A stretch of 16,720 bases of DNA, from positions 42,559 through 59,278 of the forward strand of contig WELB01000234.1 of assembly GCA_009602725.1 (NCBI GenBank), given 5' to 3'. The translations under genes and the position numbers were made by a program. The notes below the pieces were generated by a model that had not been told where the DNA came from, made no database searches, and saw nothing but the letters and a program-made list of their open reading frames with translations. This document shows positions 1 to 9,421 of this stretch, piece after piece. Source of the DNA: Spirogloea muscicola. Taxonomy: Eukaryota > Streptophyta > Zygnematophyceae > Spirogloeales > Spirogloeaceae. The first letter of the stretch is position 1. Every line of letters starts with the position of its first letter.

Positions 1-1480
1 CGCCCCGCGCCGCCGCCCGGTGGCCGCGCGGCCGTCGCCGTCGCAAGAGCCGCGCCTGCCGGCCTCGGCGCAGGTACGGTTCTGATGCTCCAGCCACCTG
101 CCGGGCCACTCCGCGAGCGCGTCCCTCGCCCAGCCGCGAGCTGGGCCCCACGAAGGGTTTAAGCCAACCTGCTGTGCCCGCAAGCTGAGCCCCAGCCATG
201 GCCACGGCACAAGCCGGCTTGCCGGCGAGCGAAGCCGAGCCTGGCGGCTCGGAGCTCAACGGCTGTGGCCTCCCGCAGGACCTGGCGTGGCGGAGGAGGG
301 CGACGTGGTGAGCGTGCACTACAGGTGCACGACCGAGGGCGGAGAGGTCACGACCACCCTTTCTGGGCTCCGCGGTCTTTCGTCGGGCGGCCCGCACGGC
401 TAGCCGAGGTTGTGGGCAGTCGAGAGCGGCCTCGCACTTCGACTTCGGCACATGTCGCCATTGCTCTCACCAGGGCCTGCAGGATTTAAGCTCCACTGTT
501 GGCAGCTGCCTCACTCGGGCACTGCAGGCTTACATCTGTCAGCCAACCAATGGCTAGCTCCCCTGGACTGACTTCACGTCGTTCGGTGGTGCGGATGCTC
601 ATATGTGACTGCACCAGCAGCTCCTTGACTCGTCGGAAGGCAGAGAAGCTCTCTGCTTTGAGGTCGGAGCCGGGAATGTAGTTGGCAACTTCCTCTTCCA
701 GGAGTTCGACCAGGCAGTCAAGGGCATGGCAGTCGGCCAGGTTGCCAGGGTCAGAGTGAGTGTACTGCAGGCACAGATCCATGGATATGATACCAGCTGC
801 TTCTCCATCAGGGCTGAGACAAGACTATGCAGCCACTGTTTGTGCTCATGCACCTGTTTCTGCAGTCTCTTATAATGCTTGTGTGTCCTCTGCAGTCCAA
901 GTCACCCGAGTGGACGGAGCAACTGGTGTTCAATGTACCTGAGGAGCATGAGGAGATAGGGAGACTACGAGCAGATGCCGACACTGTTGTAGAGCCTGGC
1001 GCTCTCATTGTACTTGCCAACGGTGAACCTGCTGTCGTCCGAAAGGTCTGCATTTGAGGGTGAATCTGCTACTAGCTGCCACCGTGATATATGCACAAGC
1101 AGCAGAATTGCATGCATCTGGGGTCCTGACGAGAGAGCTTATTACTGTACCTTCCTAGACCACATGTAGCACTTACAACGACCAAAAGCATATATGCATC
1201 AGTGCAAGTTGGAGGGCAAACTTGTCAGCTTGGGTTTGCTAGCAGGTTCATGGACGTTTGAGAGCCACCACCACTCCACATAGTGACAAATTCTAGATTC
1301 TATATTGGACGCAGTCCGTTGTTGCTGCTGCCTAAATGCTAGTTGCGGGTATGTTCCTCACCCTCTAGGCCAAATGTGCAGGTGGAGGAAGGAGTGGTGC
1401 AAATTGATGCAAACCACCTCTTTGCTGGTCAATGGCTGGAGTTTGAGATCAATGTCATAGCAATCGAGAAGAGGCGTTGA
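1..1480 (+). CDS. SlyD-like FKBP-type peptidyl-prolyl cis-trans isomerase, 5'-partial, five exons
   Basis: The product is a proline isomerase that would help protein folding. Exons read 1-73, 279-346, 621-755 (or 618-755), 896-1045 and 1343-1480; phases agree throughout and give about 187 residues to the TGA at 1478-1480. FKBP features in order are: EEGDVVSVHYRC (strand 1), LLDSSEG, FEVGAGNVVGNF, FDQAVKGMAVGQVARVR, then an inserted segment (WTEQLVFNVPEEHEEIGRL, VVEPGALIVLANGEPAVVRK) and the closing IDANHLFAGQWLEFEINVIAI. This order and the ANH..AGQ.L.F end match the SlyD branch, known from bacteria and archaea and also present in some algae, rather than FKBP12. The first exon is Ala/Arg/Pro-rich without acidic residues, which suits an organelle transit peptide; its start lies outside the window. 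The last intron is least certain: the stronger-looking acceptor at 1367-1368 breaks phase, while the one at 1341-1342 keeps frame but adds about nine residues. An ATG at 198 lies in intron 1, out of frame. Confidence 0.82.
616..620 (+). promoter_or_regulatory. Tandem NAGNAG splice acceptor of the FKBP gene
   Basis: The acceptor of exon 3 reads CAGCAG just before CTC CTT GAC. Using the first or second AG gives an in-frame product with or without one Gln (GGE-Q-LLDSS versus GGE-LLDSS). Both keep phase 0, so both isoforms could be made. Confidence 0.5.
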
Positions 1481-1969
1481 TGGCCAACTTATCGTGGGTG
1501 TGTTACATACTGTACTGCGGACAGCTCATCATTGAACTCTATCAAGGGCCTTAACAAAGTCCCAATCTCAAAGAATCTGATGACCTTATCAAAGTAGGGA
1601 CTAGTACTATCTACGCCTTAGGCTTGAGTACCTTGATATCATTCCTTCCAAGTATTCTTGTTCTGAAGAGTTAGTGAACTTGTACTGCTCAACGCTCCAT
1701 AAGATGGTCCTACCCACAAAGTTGGTTGGCCAACTTAATCAATATGTTACATACTGTACTGCGGACAAGTCACTATTGAACTCTATCAAGGGCCTCGATG
1801 AACCCCTAATCTCCCAAATTCAAGGCATCTGACGGCCTTATTTATGGTAGGGGCTAGCTATCTACGCTGTAGGGTTGAGTATCTTGATAGCCTTCTAAGT
1901 CTTCTTTGCAGAGTTAGTAAGGATGTACTGCTCAAACCTCCATGAGATGGTCCTACCCCCATGGGCCGT
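1481..1969. repeat. Diverged tandem duplication, two copies of about 245 bp, between convergent genes
   Basis: Copy 1 runs about 1481-1726 and copy 2 about 1727-1969. Shared blocks in the same order include TGGCCAACTTA, GTTACATACTGTACTGCGGA, TTGAACTCTATCAAGGGCCT, TATCTACGC, TTGAGTA.CTTGATA, GAGTTAGT, TGTACTGCTCAA and AGATGGTCCTACCC. Copies differ by many substitutions and small indels. No open frame is shared. Copy 1 begins directly after the FKBP stop codon, so it should form part of that 3' UTR, and copy 2 lies in the likely 3' UTR of the RCC1 gene on the other strand. Confidence 0.85.
1747..1751 (-). terminator. Possible TGTAA poly(A) signal of the RCC1 gene
   Basis: TGTAA is the usual polyadenylation signal in chlorophyte algae. 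This one on the minus strand lies about 380 nt past the RCC1 stop codon and inside copy 2 of the tandem duplication. The same motif recurs at 1503-1507 in copy 1. Positional evidence only. Confidence 0.25.
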
Positions 1970-2006
1970 CACATTGCCAAAGCAGTGTATTCACCTGGAA
2001 TGTAGA

Positions 2007-2011
2007 TGTAA
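2007..2011 (+). terminator. Possible TGTAA poly(A) signal of the FKBP gene
   Basis: This is the first plus-strand TGTAA that I see after the FKBP stop codon, about 530 nt downstream; another is at 2281-2285. If used, the FKBP and RCC1 transcripts would overlap at their 3' ends. Confidence 0.25.
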
Positions 2012-2132
2012 CCCACTCAGGCTACTACTGTGCAAGCAAGAATTGTACACGTAGCACCTCCTCTTATACTTTCTGATTAGGCATCATCACAAACTTGATA
2101 ATGCTGAAAGGATTTTGAGATGCAGTGAAGAC

Positions 2133-5100
2133 TCACCTAGCCAGTATTCCAGCTGACTGAGAGCAAGTGACTGTCCTAGACCTTCTGCGCTGATCGTCAT
2201 CGTCGATGTCGTCATCAAATCCTCTCTCCAACCGCTCTCTGGCGCAGATGCCAAATGTTGAGGTAGCCATCAGATTAGGATGTAACAAAATTTGTGCTTG
2301 CAGTGCAATAAACAGTCGAGCTTAGTCCGTTGGACACATCCACACCGCACATATAATAGAGGGGCGGTTCTTGTACTTGTGGAAAATCTCAGAATGTTTG
2401 CAGGCACTTCCACTATGATTACATGTACCAGATACAAACTTGATCAGCATCTTTGTGGGACTCCTTTTAAATGCAGAAGACATTGAACAACAAAGAATGT
2501 TGATAGTTGCCAAATTAGTCTATGGCATGTCTTATCAGTCCTGTTAAGCAGAAAGTGAGACCTGATACCTGAACTGGAGGCAGTATCGAGCAAGCGCGTC
2601 GGACCCAGCAAGAGGGACCTGTCCAGCGATTGTCAGTGCATTCGTGGCCGAGATGGAGTCAGCTAGCTCCAGCTCGCAGAGCTCCCTGAGAGTGCGCGCA
2701 TGCGTGAGAACTGCAGAGTGGCCCCCACCAGCAGCCAGCTTCACCACCTCTCCAACGCACCTGTCCACAAACAAGCCCAGCTCAATAACTGTCTGCCAGA
2801 AGACCAACCATAATGTGCCTATCACCAGCTCCGTGATAGTGCAACCTTCACAGGAGTAGGACATGTTTCCAATGTGGATGCACCCAGCAGACAATGCTTA
2901 TCAGGCCATGGCAACATTGCAAGTGCAGTGTAAACACTCCTGCAGAAGCAGAACACTGTCTTCTAGCATTGTAGTTGGCCACTGTCAATACCAATTAATG
3001 GGTGCCGGATCCCATGCGAATGGCTCTCTGCCCGTTGCTGCTTGACCGCAGCTGTTGTATCCAAATCCCAGAAGTCTTCCATCCAAGTGCAAGGCCAGCG
3101 TGTGACTCTGGCCACATGCCACCTTTTGTACCCCTGATGAAGCAAGCTGGAAAGGAAGGCGCTGGATGCATCCCTTGGCGTCCCCAGCACTGCTGTATGG
3201 CAGCCACACACTGGCATGTGGGCGTATTCATCAGCACACGATTTCGAATGAGGAAGGTTTTTAGACTAAGAGGCCAATGAAAGAGAGATGTCAGTGTCCC
3301 CCTGTCTACGGCTGTAACAATAGCGAGGATATGTAGTTGATCCAGATAGAAAAGCTGTAGGAAGATCAACTTTAAACCATGCCAGCAACTAAATGCTCCG
3401 GAAGTCAAGGATACGCCAAAGTTAGCGACTATGTGGCAAGCTTGAGAAGCTGTACCTCTGGGCACCAACACCAAGCTGGCCCTCGCATCCTCCACCCCAC
3501 GTGTACAGAGCCCCCGTAGCGGTCATGGCACATGTGTGGCTGCGTCCGCACGCAACCTGGCATACTGATGCAGACTCCAGCGTGACAACCCTCCGGGGCA
3601 GTACTTCTCTTCCTGGAAGCTGCAGACTTCGATGTCCCAGCTGCCCTTGTCCTCCAGCTCCCCATGTGTACCTGCCGCAACTCCACAACGAGACGCATAT
3701 TTAGCATGTATGGCCTAAGAGGAACATTGCAAGGACGGTTGCACGTGATAGGTTGCACTTGCCTGCTGCAAGCAGGTAAGAGATCCCTAGGAGCTCTAGA
3801 TTGTGCAGGGAAGCCTGACTTGGCCTGACAATGCTCTCTGCATGTCTCAATGAGGTGAAAGTGCATGGCAACTAGATGTTTGGTCTGCTGCCTGTCATTC
3901 TAGCCTGGAATAGCAGCACCCCTGCGCAAGTCAAAGGCGGGTTCCTCACAGGTCTCCACTATCCGCAATAGCAGCAGTGTGGTACTCTCCGCAAGCCACC
4001 TGCTTTACAACAACCGCGATGGGAGACTCATCCAAGCTCTTCTGGAACTTGGTGACCACTCCCGGCTTCTGACGGCCATCGCAGCTGAAGCCGCGCCCCA
4101 GCTGCCCGACCTCATTGTACCCTGATAGTATTGCACATCATGTCAAATTCAAGTGGAAGTAGGTTTCTGCTGACTTGCATTAGGCACATCCCTCTGGGAC
4201 TATGACAGGTCTCCATTCAGGCCAGGTTGTTTGTGGTTCTTATCATTGCAAGCTGCAAGCTGCAACACATCTTGTACCCAGCACACGGAAACAGAATATA
4301 TGAGATAGAGCTTCCTCGTAGCAAGTAGTGATGAAAGTAAGAACTTCACCCCACGTCTGAAGAAGGCCGTCGCCTGTGACAGCTGCGGCATGGCTCGCCC
4401 CACAAGCTACTTGTATCACAACCTGGAAGAGCTACCACGCCACCAGCTTGTGAGCAGCCTGGAGTAGTCAAGCAAATGCTAACGCTGGCTGTGGTGCTTT
4501 CTGAAGCTTGACCCTGAGCGTTGTACGCTAGCTGAGGCTTATCATCATCTATACTGACTATGAGGCAATGAGCAATGAGGCAACGAGGCAATGAGGCAAT
4601 GAAGGTAAACTCTGTGGTGATTGTTCATCAATCCAGCAGCAGGAAAATGTCCACGCTGATTACAGTCAGGGTGTGTGCGTTGCTACTGCAATGGTCTCCC
4701 TCCTGGAGCGTGGGGCCAAGACTCACCGCGTCTGGATGAAAGGCATTGACCAAAAGCCTTGGGTGATTGGACCCCTGCATCTCACAGTAAAGGTGTCAGG
4801 ATAGCAAACATCCTATGCCGGCCTTCTGTGGCCTGCACCAGATGCCTCCCTTGACCACCCTGCTACCCTGGCTGAGCCCAGTCTTAAGTGTGCTGACACG
4901 GCAACATGCCAGGCAGCTTATCTGAAGCTCTCACCTGATTTTGGCCCCAGACCCACAGCCTGCTTGATTCATCATTTGGCGAATGGCTGCCTTCTTTGTT
5001 AGATGCAGGACCAATGCTCGGGCCTGAGCTTGAGCATGCGCTTGCAGCTCGCCTGGGCTTGGAGACTGCCGCGGTGCAATGAGCCCCACAGGCCACCATC

Positions 5101-6062
5101 AGAACGAACTCATTGTCCAGCCCAAGCACCCTCTTCGGATCTCTGCAGCAACGACCAGAACGGATCAGCGATAAACAAATGTAGCTATTGGGGATGAGTA
5201 TGACATTGTCGACCAGGAGCAAGAGATGAGCACTGAATCGAAGGGGGGCATCACCTGCTGTCATCCTCGCTGCCGTCCCCGAGCTGGCCATACTCGTTGG
5301 ATCCCCACGTGAACAGAGCGCCATCAGTCGTCACTGCCGCTGTGTGCTGCAGGGCCGCCACTCCAGTCACCTCATTTAGTCGCCGGCGACCAGCCGGCGC
5401 AGTGTCTTTAGAGGCAACCCCCCCCCCACGCCCTCCCCATTGCCGGTACAGGACCGACCCCTAAGCAAGCAGTGTGCCCGTGGAGGCTGACACTTGGAGG
5501 CGGCAATGGCCTGGACATGGACCCCCGATGGCTAATGGTCGAGTACGCAGTTGCTGAAAGCGGTCCGGCTGCCAGAAGCAGCGACGCGGACAATCTCGGC
5601 TCGCCCAGCAATGTCATCTGGCTTGGCAGGCACCGTGGGAGGAACCAGGCCCTCAAGTGGGAGGCAGGCTGTGCAGGCTAGCCAGGCAGGCGGCAGCAAT
5701 TGGCACGTTGTGGCAGCTGTGCCGAGATCTGCAAGGGCCGATCGGCCTTACCTGGAGGCCGCAGGAAATGTCGACGAGGCAGGAGGTCGCAGCGTGGCCG
5801 CCGTGGAACTTGTGCATGGGCACCACCTGAGGGTCCCGCTGGCAGCGCCACGTCCGGGGGTCTCCGCTGGGGCCAGCCGTGTGGCTCGTCTGCCGCGCCA
5901 CAACGCCCGCTCGCGGCGCCGTGAGCGGCCGCGGCCGCAACGGCCCTCTGGCGACGGCGGCAGGCAGGCGGGGCCGAGCTGGAGGCTGCGCACAGGCGTG
6001 CGCAGCGGGCTGCACACCTGGCCGCTGAGATTGTAGCCCCAGAGGTAGAGACGGCTGCGCAC
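2133..6062 (-). CDS. RCC1-family seven-bladed beta-propeller protein, 11 exons, N-terminus unresolved
   Basis: Exons on the minus strand: (start)-6018, 5838-5752, 5346-5255, 5142-4935, 4774-4727, 4422-4350, 4121-3950, 3671-3456, 3210-2992, 2760-2569 and 2238-2133. Every junction keeps phase and has GT-AG ends. From position 6062 this gives 485 residues with seven RCC1 repeats, each with a W-G or G-Y strand and a G..H loop: LYLWGYNLSGQ/DISCGLQHTAAV; FTWGSNEYGQLG/VACGAHCTAAV; LWVWGQNQ/VACGASHAAAV; LQTWGYNEVGQLG/VACGEYHTAAI; LYTWGAGGQGQLG/VACGRSHTCAM; LYTWGGGCEGQLG/VACGQSHTLAL; LLGFGYNSCGQ/LAAGGGHSAVL. The C-terminus has RTLRELCELELADS, resembling the tail of some plant RCC1-family proteins, then an acidic DDDIDDDD stretch and stop. 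RCC1 propellers serve as Ran exchange factors, signalling proteins or scaffolds; nothing here fixes the role. Position 6062 is GTG, not ATG. The only upstream in-frame ATG that I found (6248) is followed by an in-frame TGA, so a 5' exon or other start is missing. Confidence 0.85.
4562..4601. repeat. Short tandem repeat GAGGCAATGA in an RCC1 intron
   Basis: About four imperfect copies of a 9-10 bp unit (GAGGCAATGA, with an AGCAATGAG interruption and one CAACG variant) lie in the intron between exons 5 and 6. It looks like an ordinary minisatellite. Confidence 0.8.
5418..5427. repeat. Poly-C run of ten in an RCC1 intron
   Basis: A run of about ten C residues lies in the intron between exons 2 and 3. 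It is a likely site of sequencing or replication slippage and is outside the coding exons. Confidence 0.7.
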
Positions 6063-6087
6063 GACTTGGCGCGGCGCCGCGGGCGCA

Positions 6088-6118
<31 letters not shown>

Positions 6119-7012
6119 AGGCGCCGCAAAACCCGGGTGGGCGGGGTGAGGAGAGGGGGAGCTCCGCCTGGGGCGAGGCTCCCGGTCACGCAACGAGGCC
6201 TCTCCGGGGAGGGGGGTTGGCCCCCCTCTCGGGCCGCCCACCTGTCATCCCCCGCGCATTAACGGCAACTCCCGGCACCGTCACTGCCGTTCCAGCTGAC
6301 TCGCAGTCAACCTGGAGGTCAGTCTAGTCCAGTTCCGGCACCTTTTCACTTCTTGGCTTTTGAACATTGGCCCNGGCGCCTCCGCTGGAGCTCGCCGCCC
6401 GCAGCCGTTGCTCCGGGCGGCGCAGATTGGCGCCGCCACGGCGCCGCCGCCTGCGCTTGTCCCGACGGCGGGCCCGGCGCCGCCGGTCTCGGCAGCGCAC
6501 GGAGCAGAGGCCCTGTCGGCCAGGAGGAGGCAACCAGCAACCGCGACACAAGCGCCTTGTGCGGCGGCGGCGTCTTGCGTGGTGATGGCCCGGGCCAGCC
6601 ACCAGCCGGCCCGCAGCAACCTGCCATCGCTGCAGCCGAGCCGCGAAGCAGGCCCTGCGCCGAGAGCCCGAGCTCGGCGCGGCGCGGCGGCCTCTCCCGG
6701 AGGCTGCTGGGCGCCAGCGCCCTCTGCGCCACCGCCTGCTGCGCCGCCGTCGCCCGCGCGTCGTCGCCGGACGCTGCCGGGCCGACGGCGCAGGGACAGC
6801 GCGCTTCGGACGCCGACGAGTCCAGGGCGGCGGCGTCCTGGAGGGTGGCTCCTCGCAGGGAGTCGCAGCTGGTCACCGGCAGGCGGCCGCAGCGTCTCGC
6901 CGCCGACTCCAACTGCGCCGCGTACTCGTCTGAGAGCTACATCACCTTCGGCGGGGGTGAGCGTCAGCCCCACTGGAGTCGTGTCCTCCTCCGGAGCCCG
7001 CTTTTGGTGGGC
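6063..7012. promoter_or_regulatory. GC-rich divergent promoter and leader region (RCC1 left, carrier right)
   Basis: The RCC1 gene and the carrier gene face away from each other here. The stretch is strongly GC-rich and CpG-rich, especially 6380-6960, except for about 6250-6370, which is closer to balanced and is the best place for the shared core promoter. Long open frames run on both strands of 6281-7012, but these are expected in GC-rich DNA and none shows a recognisable domain. The plus frame leading into the carrier is open back to about 6353 without an ATG before 7013, so an upstream exon or non-coding leader is possible. I found no clear TATA box. Base 6374 is undetermined. Confidence 0.5.
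6090..6118. repeat. CCG trinucleotide repeat at the 5' end of the RCC1 gene
   Basis: About ten CCG units lie just upstream of the first recognised RCC1 exon. In the frame of that exon they would encode poly-Gly on the minus strand; in other frames poly-Ala or poly-Arg. They could be leader, or part of a length-variable N-terminus if the start lies further upstream. Confidence 0.8.
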
Positions 7013-9421
7013 ATGGTGGGACCTCACCACTGTGCTGAGCAGCAGCCTGCACCAGTTGCTGAGCAGCAGAATGACGCGACCTCCGAATCCGCCACCAATC
7101 GAACCGACAGCCCTGGCTTGCCACTGTGTCTGGGAGCTGCAGGGAGGTCATTCCACCGGACGAGCACGGTGGAGATCCCTGGAGCCCTGGACGAGGGGGA
7201 GGAGTGCGACAACGAAGATAACGGCAAGGGCAGTGCCAAGTGGAAGGGCTTTCTGCGTGGTGGCCTCGCTGCAATGGCAGGTTGGCCACTTGCAGTCTAT
7301 CTTTAGCACTTACAACCAATGCCAGGTCCCGTCAGAAAGTAAGATTTGCATGCAGGTATGCACCTTCAAGCAGCTATTACTGCTAATGATCGACAATGTA
7401 AGCCTCCCTGGCAACATGCTACTGTTCACCTGCGCCCAGGGTGCCTGATAACATGGCTAGTCGAGTGGCCTGAGGTCATTTGGCCAGCACTTGTCCATTG
7501 CTCATCGGTGCACCTGAGAAATCGTGAGCCCCTGGCCTCCAATGCAGGCATCCTGCTCATGTCCTTATGGGCAAATTTGCTTCCCCTACTTCTCCGCAGG
7601 AGGAGCTGTGGCCCATCCTCTTGATCTTATCAAGGTGCAGATGCAGATACAAGGTGAACGTTTGAAAGCTCGAAGAAGTGTCGCTCGGGGCTCAGAATTG
7701 GCAGGCGGAAGGTCAAGTAAGGCGTCTGGTCGCAAGACACAAGATGAGGTCTGGCCAAGACCTGAATCGACAAGCTCCACAAATTCAACGGCAAGGAGAC
7801 AGCAGCCATCAGCGCTTGCCTTGCTGTCAGACTTGGAGGTGAGCATGGTTGCAGTAAGTCAAGCTCGCTTGTCCTCTAGACTAAGGCGCCTTTGCAGGAC
7901 AGGCAACAATCTTGGACCTAGCTGACTGCACTCTGATCTCTTGCACTGCAGCCAGCAGAGAGCCTCTCTTCCAGGTCACTAGGAGTCCTTGATAGGTCAC
8001 TTGGGCAGCAAGAGCATCTTGCGACGTCCAGTGACAATGTTGGCAAAGAAGAGCAGGTAAACCTCAGCAACTATTTGATACCCTTCACCTGTCCATCAAG
8101 GAGAGGTATGGTGTGAGGCACTAGAAGCTGGCTGATTGCTGCAGGCTGCTGTCAAGTGGTGGGGCAAGTTGGGTGATGCAGCTGTTGTACTGTATAGCAG
8201 CTTGTGCTGACATGCAATTGATATTCTTTGCTGCTGCTGCAGCCTCTGGACTCTCTAGCTATGACCCTGCGCACTGTGCGATTGAGCGGTCCGCTTGCAC
8301 TGTTCAAAGGCATCTCTGGGACTCTTCTTCGCCAATTCATGTACTCTGGAGCTCGCTTTGGTATATACGATGTGCTCAAAGGTATGCGCCAGGAGGTTGC
8401 TCGGCGCCTTTAGCTTCCGCATCCTACTCCTGACGTGCCCGATCATCTGCAAAGTCTTGTCAGCCACACAAGCACAACTGCTCAATGCTTGGGAAGACAA
8501 TCGGAAACTTGTTAGACACTGCTAGATTTCATTCTCTCATTTTCTGCTTTTGTCGGCTGTTGTGCCCCTTGCTTAGGAAGTCACCTCTCCTGCCTCGTGT
8601 TTTCTGCAGACCTGCTGGCCTCTATTTATCCCTCGCAACCATTGCCGCTGGCTTTCAAGGCGGGAGCAGGCATGATTGGTGGGAGCATTGGCGCTTTGGT
8701 TTCCACCCCCGCAGAGTTGGCTACAGTTCGCATGCAGGCTGGCAAGAACAATGGGAGCACTTCTGTGACTGATTCTGAGGTGGACGACTCCTCTCCTCAA
8801 CTGCACAAACCTACAGCACTCATCAAGAATACAACAAGCTGGGCTGCAAGCATCAATGGCAACGAAGAGCACCAACATTCAGCTGCAACAACTCCCCCCA
8901 GTGCCTTGAGAGTAGTGAGACGGGAAAAGGCAGGAGAAGGGCATGGAGATACCCAGCAGGTGTTTGGTGAGCCGGCTCGCTTTGGAGTCATAGGGGTTTT
9001 GGCGCAGGTCGTCAGGGAGGAGGGTGGCATTCTGGGGCTTTGGCAGGGTTGCTGGCCATCAGTAGTGCGCTCCATGATTGCAACAGCAACGCAGGTCTGC
9101 ACATACGAGACCATTAAGGAGCAGCTACTGCAGCATGCTTTGAGGGGCTTCCCAGTGTTCCTCATTTCTGGTGTCTGTGCTGGCCTCATGTCAAGCTTGC
9201 TTTCCAATCCTGTGGATGTGATCAAGACCCGAGTGATGAACTCTGGCCGAGACTCCCAGGGAAGGTCAAAATATAAGGGCTTGGCAGATTGTGGAGTCCA
9301 GACAATTGCCACGGAGGGTGTGGGTGCCCTCTACGCAGGATTTCTGCCAGCAACTGTAATTGTTGTGACGTATGTCATGACACTATTTATTACCATGGAG
9401 CAAGTGCGGAAAATCCTTTGA
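7013..9421 (+). CDS. Mitochondrial carrier family, dicarboxylate-carrier (DIC) type, with enlarged loops
   Basis: The product should be a six-helix inner-membrane exchanger; the closest family by motif is the plant mitochondrial dicarboxylate carrier. Exons: 7013-7280, 7600-7838, 7952-8056, 8243-8381, 8610-9421, all in phase, about 520 residues against roughly 300-320 for the family. The three carrier signatures are HPLDLIK (repeat 1, split by the first intron), TPAELATVRMQ (repeat 2, matching the NPADVAMVRMQ type of DIC) and NPVDVIKTRVMN (repeat 3). Even-numbered helices read GISGTLLRQFMYSGARFGIYD, WPSVVRSMIATATQVCTYE and VVTYVMTLFITMEQVRKIL. Extra length comes from about 90 N-terminal residues and two Ser/Gln/Glu-rich inserts in the first and second matrix loops. 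ATG 7013 is the first in-frame ATG; the N-terminus is uncertain. An optional exon beginning near 8145 (AAVKWWGKLGDAAV) would also keep frame but leaves an intron of only about 55 nt. Substrate is inferred from family only. Confidence 0.85.

Noticed and set aside
198-310. ATG at 198 as the FKBP start
   Set aside because: It is out of frame with the EEGDVVSVHYR core and lies between a good donor (CAG|gtacgg at 74) and a good acceptor (277-278) whose phases match.
1550-1620. C/D-box snoRNA suggested by TGATGA in the tandem repeat
   Set aside because: The motif is not kept in the second copy and no matching D box or terminal stem was found.
2100-2132. Strong donor AG|gtgagt at the RCC1 stop, with a further exon downstream
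   Set aside because: The in-frame stop overlaps the donor. The nearest continuing exon would need an intron of about 33 nt, too short to be credible, though a more distant exon cannot be excluded.
4600-4720. Extra RCC1 exon reading SSNAHTLTV
   Set aside because: Joining exon 5 directly to the exon at 4422 gives a complete blade (VNAFHPDA-VVIQVACGASH) in phase, so an exon here would duplicate the motif.
5653-6241. Long minus-strand open frames (178 and 187 residues) over the CCG repeat
   Set aside because: Composition is Arg/Ala/Pro only, as expected in GC-rich DNA. The RCC1 blade-1 motif lies in a third frame, and these frames overlap its exons 1 and 2.
6281-7448. Long open frames on both strands (249-residue minus, 362-residue plus)
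   Set aside because: They arise from GC-rich sequence lacking stops. No domain or codon pattern supports them; only the plus frame joining 7280 to 7600 gives a real carrier.
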